In this document: positions 29,668 through 31,929 of the stretch, in pieces
How the letters are laid out: each line of letters begins with the position of its first letter
Numbering within the stretch: position 1 is the first letter of the stretch
NCBI GenBank assembly: GCA_948468465.1
Contig: CAOKJJ010000045.1
Span: 1 to 31,929, forward strand
Reading direction: 5' to 3'
From: an uncultured Eubacterium sp.
Lineage (GTDB): Bacteria; Bacillota_A; Clostridia; Lachnospirales; Lachnospiraceae
Length of the DNA stretch: 31,929 bases
Program-made: the position numbers and the translations under genes
Notes under the pieces: model-generated
Seen by the model: only the letters and a program-made list of their open reading frames with translations
The model's database searches: none
What the model was told of the DNA's origin: nothing

Positions 29668-31843
29668 AGCAATCCGGGAATTAGGCGGCTCGATTCGGAT
29701 GTCTGAGAAAGACGAGCGGACATTCCGGCTTTCGTTTTCATCAGAAGAGCCTTATGATCGCTGGTTTGGCCCGGAAATATTAGACCACTCGGCTGGGTGT
29801 GTTGATTTCAGCAGGCTGGATGCCAATCCCGTGGTGCTTTTTAACCATAACCGCGATGTGATATTAGGAAAAATAAATCGGGCATGGCTGGAAAATGGTC
29901 GGGGTGAAGCAGAAATAACGTTCGATTCGGACGATGAAGCAGAAAAGATATACCAGAAAGTCAAAAGCGGGACATTAAAAGGAGTGTCCGTTGGCTATCT
30001 GGTGGACAGCTGGGAAGAAGTAATGCCAAACAAGCAGTCTGCGGACGGGAGGTTTACGGGGCCGTGTTCCATTGCAAAGCGGTGGACGCCATACGAAATC
30101 AGTATTGTATCCGTCCCGGCAGACCCGACAGTAGGAATCGGGCGTTCCGATGACAGCAGTGTGGGCGGGACGCGCTTGCGGCAGCTTCAATATAAACAAT
30201 TGTTAAAGGAGGAGTTAAAAATGACAAGGGAACAGATGCTTGCCCGGATGAATGAAATACTTACGGCTGCAAACGACCGGGCAATGACTGCGGAGGAGCA
30301 GGCTGAATTTGACAGGCTGAAACGGTCCGTGGAACTGATGGATTTATCAGGCCCTGCAGGTGCGGGAGCGCCTGGTCAGGGAAACCGTGCAAAAGATGAT
30401 GATGACGACAGCGGTGACGGCGGAGATGGTGACAGCAGTGACGGCAATGATGACGGCGGAGATGGTGACGGCAATGATGACGAAGATGACAAAAAAGCCA
30501 AGAAGGCTGCGAAAAAAGCACTGGCAGCAGAACGCCAGAGGGTGCGTCAGATTGATAATTTGTGCAGAAGCTTTGGTATTGATTCCAGACAGTTTGTGGA
30601 TAACGGGGATTCTATAGAAAAAGTCCGGACAGCAATCCTTGACCAGCTGATGCAGGACGGTGCACCGATTCGCTCCGGCATCCGCGTTACGGATGACGAA
30701 GGGGATAAATTCCGCAGGGCAGCAGTGGACGCGTTGATTATGCGCTCCGGCATGGTTTTGGACCGTCCTGCAGATGGCGCAAGAAATTTCATGGGGATGC
30801 ATTTCAGGGACCTGGCAATTGAATGCCTGCAGATGGACGGCACATATGAGGGAGGGTTAAACCGCAAGAGTTCCGATGAGCTGTATTTTATGCTGCAAAG
30901 GGGATTTTTTACCCCAGAGGCTACATTCCCTGCGATTTTGGACAGTACGATTGAAAAGGCATACAAAGAAGGGCATAAAAAAGCATCCGTCACATTCGAT
31001 AAAATCACGAAAAAGGGGACGCTGTCTGATTTTAAGATACACAACAATTACTACATCGCAGGGCCGGTTGGTGAGTTTTTGGAAGTGCCTGAAAACGGCG
31101 AGCTGAAACATGACACATTTAAGGATGACCATCTTCCAACAAGACAGTTAAGGACATATGGACGTCAGTTCACGCTGTCGCGCAAGGCATTTATTGATGA
31201 TGACATCGGACTTGTCACGTCTCTCCCGGCACGTTATGCGGCATCTGCGCGTAAAACACTCAATAAGCAGGTGTATGCCATCCTGGTAAGCAATCCGGCA
31301 GTCTATGACGGTGTTCCGCTTTTCCATTCGGTACACAAGAACCTGTTAAAAACAGGGACAGGCGTGACACAGGAAGCCATGCAGACTATGATCATGGCAC
31401 TGGCAAACCAGGAAGACCAGTTTGGCGAAGCGATCATTATCAATCCGGCAAAACTTGTCGTGCCAAGCGGTATGCAGTTTGACATGTATACACTTTTTAA
31501 CAGCCCGACTATACATACAACGGACAATACACAGGCAGTGAATCCGCTTTTCCAGTACCGCGACAGGCTGGAAGTGGTGGAAGACCCGGTAATCAACGCA
31601 TTGTGCGGCGGCATGGGGAATGTGATGCCGTGGTGGCTGCTGGGCGCTGCAGGCGATACGGAATTTATCGAAGTCGATTACCTGAACGGGCAGGAAATCC
31701 CGAATATCCGCAGGATGGAAACGCCGGGGCAGCTTGGTTTTGTCTGGGACATCTACTTGGACTGGGGCATCAGCGTGATGGACTTTCGGGGCGGCGTAAA
31801 AAATCCAGGCGTGGAAGTCAAAACGAAACTGGAACTGGCATAA
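29645..31843 (+). CDS. Prohead protease and major capsid protein fusion
   Basis: One frame of 732 residues. Residues about 15-180 are an HK97-type prohead protease (FRLSFSSEEPYDRWFG, VVLFNHNRDVILG with the likely catalytic His, GTLKGVSVGYLV with the Ser, then RWTPYEISIVSVPADP). Residues 193-235 look like a scaffold helix; 248-285 are Asp/Gly-rich; the rest is a gpT-like major capsid protein (VPLFHSVHKNL, INPAKLVVPSG, then WDIYLDWGISVMDFRGG). A second strong ribosome site and ATG occur inside at 30205-30223. The start at 29645 has AGGG ahead; the frame is open further upstream but within portal coding. Confidence 0.88.
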   Translation: MSEQDRNKAIRELGGSIRMSEKDERTFRLSFSSEEPYDRWFGPEILDHSAGCVDFSRLDANPVVLFNHNRDVILGKINRAWLENGRGEAEITFDSDDEAEKIYQKVKSGTLKGVSVGYLVDSWEEVMPNKQSADGRFTGPCSIAKRWTPYEISIVSVPADPTVGIGRSDDSSVGGTRLRQLQYKQLLKEELKMTREQMLARMNEILTAANDRAMTAEEQAEFDRLKRSVELMDLSGPAGAGAPGQGNRAKDDDDDSGDGGDGDSSDGNDDGGDGDGNDDEDDKKAKKAAKKALAAERQRVRQIDNLCRSFGIDSRQFVDNGDSIEKVRTAILDQLMQDGAPIRSGIRVTDDEGDKFRRAAVDALIMRSGMVLDRPADGARNFMGMHFRDLAIECLQMDGTYEGGLNRKSSDELYFMLQRGFFTPEATFPAILDSTIEKAYKEGHKKASVTFDKITKKGTLSDFKIHNNYYIAGPVGEFLEVPENGELKHDTFKDDHLPTRQLRTYGRQFTLSRKAFIDDDIGLVTSLPARYAASARKTLNKQVYAILVSNPAVYDGVPLFHSVHKNLLKTGTGVTQEAMQTMIMALANQEDQFGEAIIINPAKLVVPSGMQFDMYTLFNSPTIHTTDNTQAVNPLFQYRDRLEVVEDPVINALCGGMGNVMPWWLLGAAGDTEFIEVDYLNGQEIPNIRRMETPGQLGFVWDIYLDWGISVMDFRGGVKNPGVEVKTKLELA
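30205..30223 (+). promoter_or_regulatory. Internal ribosome site and in-frame start in the fusion gene
   Basis: AAAGGAGG at 30205-30212, eight bases, then ATG 30221 in the same frame (residue 193, MTREQMLARMNEI). It is stronger than the site used by the full-length protein. It would give a separate 540-residue scaffold-capsid protein without the protease. Confidence 0.6.
30388..30495 (+). repeat. Asp/Gly-rich low-complexity linker
   Basis: Repeated GAY/GGY codons encode alternating Asp and Gly runs (DDDDDSGDGGDGDSSDG and similar), then a Lys/Ala-rich stretch. It divides the scaffold-like from the capsid part and is a likely cleavage or flexible zone. Confidence 0.7.
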
Positions 31844-31859
31844 GAAGGGAGGATCAATC

Positions 31860-31929
31860 ATGGGAAAGGCATCTTATTGGCAGAGGGGCGATACTCTTGA
31901 CTATGTAAATACAGGGACGGATGTGGTCG
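31860..31929 (+). CDS. DUF2190 capsid decoration protein, partial
   Basis: The first 23 codons only; the gene runs off the window. AGAAGGGAGG precedes the ATG. MGKASYWQRGDTLDYVNTG matches the N-terminus of DUF2190 proteins, small capsid-cement proteins encoded right after the major capsid gene. Confidence 0.75.
   Translation, partial: MGKASYWQRGDTLDYVNTGTDVV

Noticed and set aside
30388..30495. Repeated GAT/GGC units as a CRISPR-like or tandem array
   Set aside because: The units are short, irregular and in frame; they encode an Asp/Gly linker. No CRISPR array was seen in the window.

Overview
The window is the left and central part of a temperate phage genome (prophage) of a Gram-positive host, most likely a gut clostridium of the Lachnospiraceae type. 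This rests on strong AGGAGG ribosome sites, moderate GC, a large serine integrase, and phage families common in those bacteria. It contains no host housekeeping gene except a severed ParB-like fragment at the left edge. No database search was possible; all names come from recognised motifs.

Layout. Bases 1-116 are the 5' part of a host ParB/Spo0J-like gene cut by the left attachment junction. Bases 113-4278 form a leftward lysogeny block: serine integrase, ORF6N antirepressor-like protein, SWIM zinc-finger protein, a DUF2085 membrane protein, a zinc-ribbon membrane protein and a cI-like repressor. Divergent promoters lie at 4301-4389. From 4444 the lytic genes run rightward: small early genes and two antirepressors (Rha and BRO type) that share one C-terminal domain (4.4-10.4 kb). 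The replication module (10.4-21.6 kb) has an SNF2 helicase split by an inserted gene block, a DEDDh exonuclease, a GHKL ATPase, an SSB-like protein and a primase-helicase. A possible origin with repeated GCTACAC sites follows (21.64-21.86 kb), then VRR-NUC nuclease and an ArpU/DUF1492-like late regulator. After a type I toxin-antitoxin-like locus and a non-coding packaging-type region come the lambda-type structural genes: small and large terminase, gpW-like connector, portal, a protease-capsid fusion and the start of a DUF2190 decoration gene.

The most striking feature is a family of eight short leftward cassettes set between the rightward genes: six at 5.1-9.7 kb, one at 23.7 kb, one at 27.6 kb. 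Each has the same design: a consensus promoter (-35, 17-18 bp spacer, TATAAT or TATACT), a hairpin with compensatory base changes at the start of the transcript, a strong ribosome site, and one small unrelated gene of 56-86 codons. Seven of the eight genes overlap the 3' end of the facing rightward gene. They sit on the same strand as the repressor and are probably expressed in the lysogen. They look like exchangeable one-gene units under one shared leader, and may also send antisense transcription into lytic genes.

A second notable locus, at 24.09-24.38 kb, has the hallmarks of an Fst/par-type toxin-antitoxin: a 36-residue membrane peptide, its ribosome site in a hairpin, a convergent antisense RNA with its own promoter, a shared two-way terminator and matching direct repeats. 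A third is the helicase. Its two halves would join in frame at a GGGAAA sequence present at both ends of the 1.5-kb insert, yet an extra in-frame TGA remains just before the Walker A motif.
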